DNA from: JAOUEA01 sp040511595
GTDB lineage: Bacteria > Actinomycetota > UBA4738 > HRBIN12
NCBI GenBank assembly: GCA_040511595.1
Contig: JBEVGU010000091.1
Location: forward strand, 1 to 5,200
Direction of reading: 5' to 3'
DNA length: 5,200 bases
This document shows positions 4,671-5,200 of the stretch, in pieces. A program made the position numbers and the translations under genes. Every line of letters begins with the position of its first letter. The first letter of the stretch is position 1. The notes below the pieces were generated by a model. It searched no databases. It saw only the letters and a list, made by a program, of their open reading frames with translations, and had not been told where the DNA came from.

Positions 4671-5177
4671 CTAGACGGCGGCGATCTTCGCGCCGTGGGC
4701 GTCGTCGAGGACCTCGTCGATCATGGCCTCGGCGGCTTCCTCGGACTTACCGGTGGCGTGCGAGAGCTCGGAGATCAGGATCTGCCGGGCTTTGGTGATC
4801 ATGCGCTTCTCGCCCGCGGACAAGCCCTTCTCACGGTCGCGGATCGACAGGTTCCGAAGCACCTCGGCCACCTGGTAGGGGTCACCGGAGTGGAGCTTCT
4901 CCATGTTGTTCTTGAACCGGCGGCTCCAGTTCGCGGCCATGGAGGATTCCTCTTCGGTCAGCACCTTGAGGACCTTCTTCACCTCGTTCTTACTGACGAC
5001 CGACCGCAACCCGACCTGCTCGGTGGAATCGGTCGGGATCATGAGCGTGAGGTCGCCGTAGGCAACTCGCAGGACGAGGTACGTGCGCGTCTCCCCAAGG
5101 AATTCCTTCTCGCGGAGTTCCTCGATCACTGCCGCGCCGTGCTCAGGATGCACCACGGTATCGCCCTTACGGAACAC
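4671..5177 (-). CDS. carD: CarD/CdnL-family RNA polymerase-binding transcription factor
   Basis: CarD binds the RNA polymerase beta subunit and the upstream edge of the melted promoter, stabilising open complexes at rRNA and many other promoters. It is essential in mycobacteria. The 168-residue protein has the N-terminal Tudor-like RNA polymerase interaction domain (~1-60; GDTVVHPEHGAA at 5-16, GDLTLMIP at 41-48) and the C-terminal helical DNA-binding domain (~65-160). The latter carries NWSRRFKNNMEKL (83-95) with W84, the tryptophan that wedges into the promoter DNA, and the family signature GLSAGEKRM (118-126). By my alignment the Mycobacterium tuberculosis RNAP-contact arginines R25 and R47 correspond to K24 and M46 here. 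The start is GTG at 5177-5175 with GGAGG 4 bases upstream; translation from this codon gives the standard family N-terminus. Its promoter lies outside the window. Confidence 0.97.
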   Translation of the reverse strand: MFRKGDTVVHPEHGAAVIEELREKEFLGETRTYLVLRVAYGDLTLMIPTDSTEQVGLRSVVSKNEVKKVLKVLTEEESSMAANWSRRFKNNMEKLHSGDPYQVAEVLRNLSIRDREKGLSAGEKRMITKARQILISELSHATGKSEEAAEAMIDEVLDDAHGAKIAAV

Positions 5178-5181
5178 GGAA

Positions 5182-5186
5182 CCTCC
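5182..5186 (-). promoter_or_regulatory. Ribosome-binding site of carD
   Basis: GGAGG on the minus strand ends 4 bases before the GTG at 5177. It is the strongest Shine-Dalgarno match in the window and settles a GTG rather than an ATG start for carD. Confidence 0.75.
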
Positions 5187-5200
5187 AGGAAGTCGGGAAC

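Overview
This is a G+C-rich window (roughly two thirds G+C by eye) in which every supported gene lies on the minus strand. The content points to an actinobacterium (Actinomycetota): a CarD-type RNA polymerase regulator, MEP-pathway genes ispD and ispF, rlmB next to tRNA-Thr, GTG starts, and strong third-position G/C bias. I cannot place it below phylum from this sequence alone.

In transcription order (right to left) the layout is: carD (4671-5177); a four-helix membrane protein with cytoplasmic PIN and TRAM domains, of the YacL type (3414-4520); ispD (2659-3357); ispF (2187-2666); rlmB (1411-2190); tRNA-Thr(UGU) (1291-1364); a gene-free stretch of about 356 bases; a protein joining a pterin-dehydratase-like domain to a VOC/glyoxalase-like domain (296-934); and the first 44 codons of a ComM/YifB-family AAA+ ATPase running off the left edge (1-134).

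The block from carD to tRNA-Thr looks like one housekeeping neighbourhood. ispD, ispF and rlmB are packed with 4- and 8-base overlaps and are almost certainly co-translated. IspD and IspF catalyse the third and fifth steps of the MEP isoprenoid route, RlmB methylates 23S rRNA, and CarD stabilises RNA polymerase at promoters. The order resembles the Firmicutes yacL-ispD-ispF order combined with the actinobacterial carD-ispD-ispF-(cysS)-rlmB-tRNA-Thr order, but cysS is absent between ispF and rlmB. The second block (PCD-VOC protein, then comM) has weak promoter-like signals of its own and is probably separately transcribed.

I found no mobile element, CRISPR array, toxin-antitoxin pair or defence system. 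The points most worth a second look are the PCD-like domain that has lost its catalytic histidines, the missing cysS, the cluster of inverted repeats (one covering a start codon) ahead of ispD, and the unusual genes downstream of tRNA-Thr.
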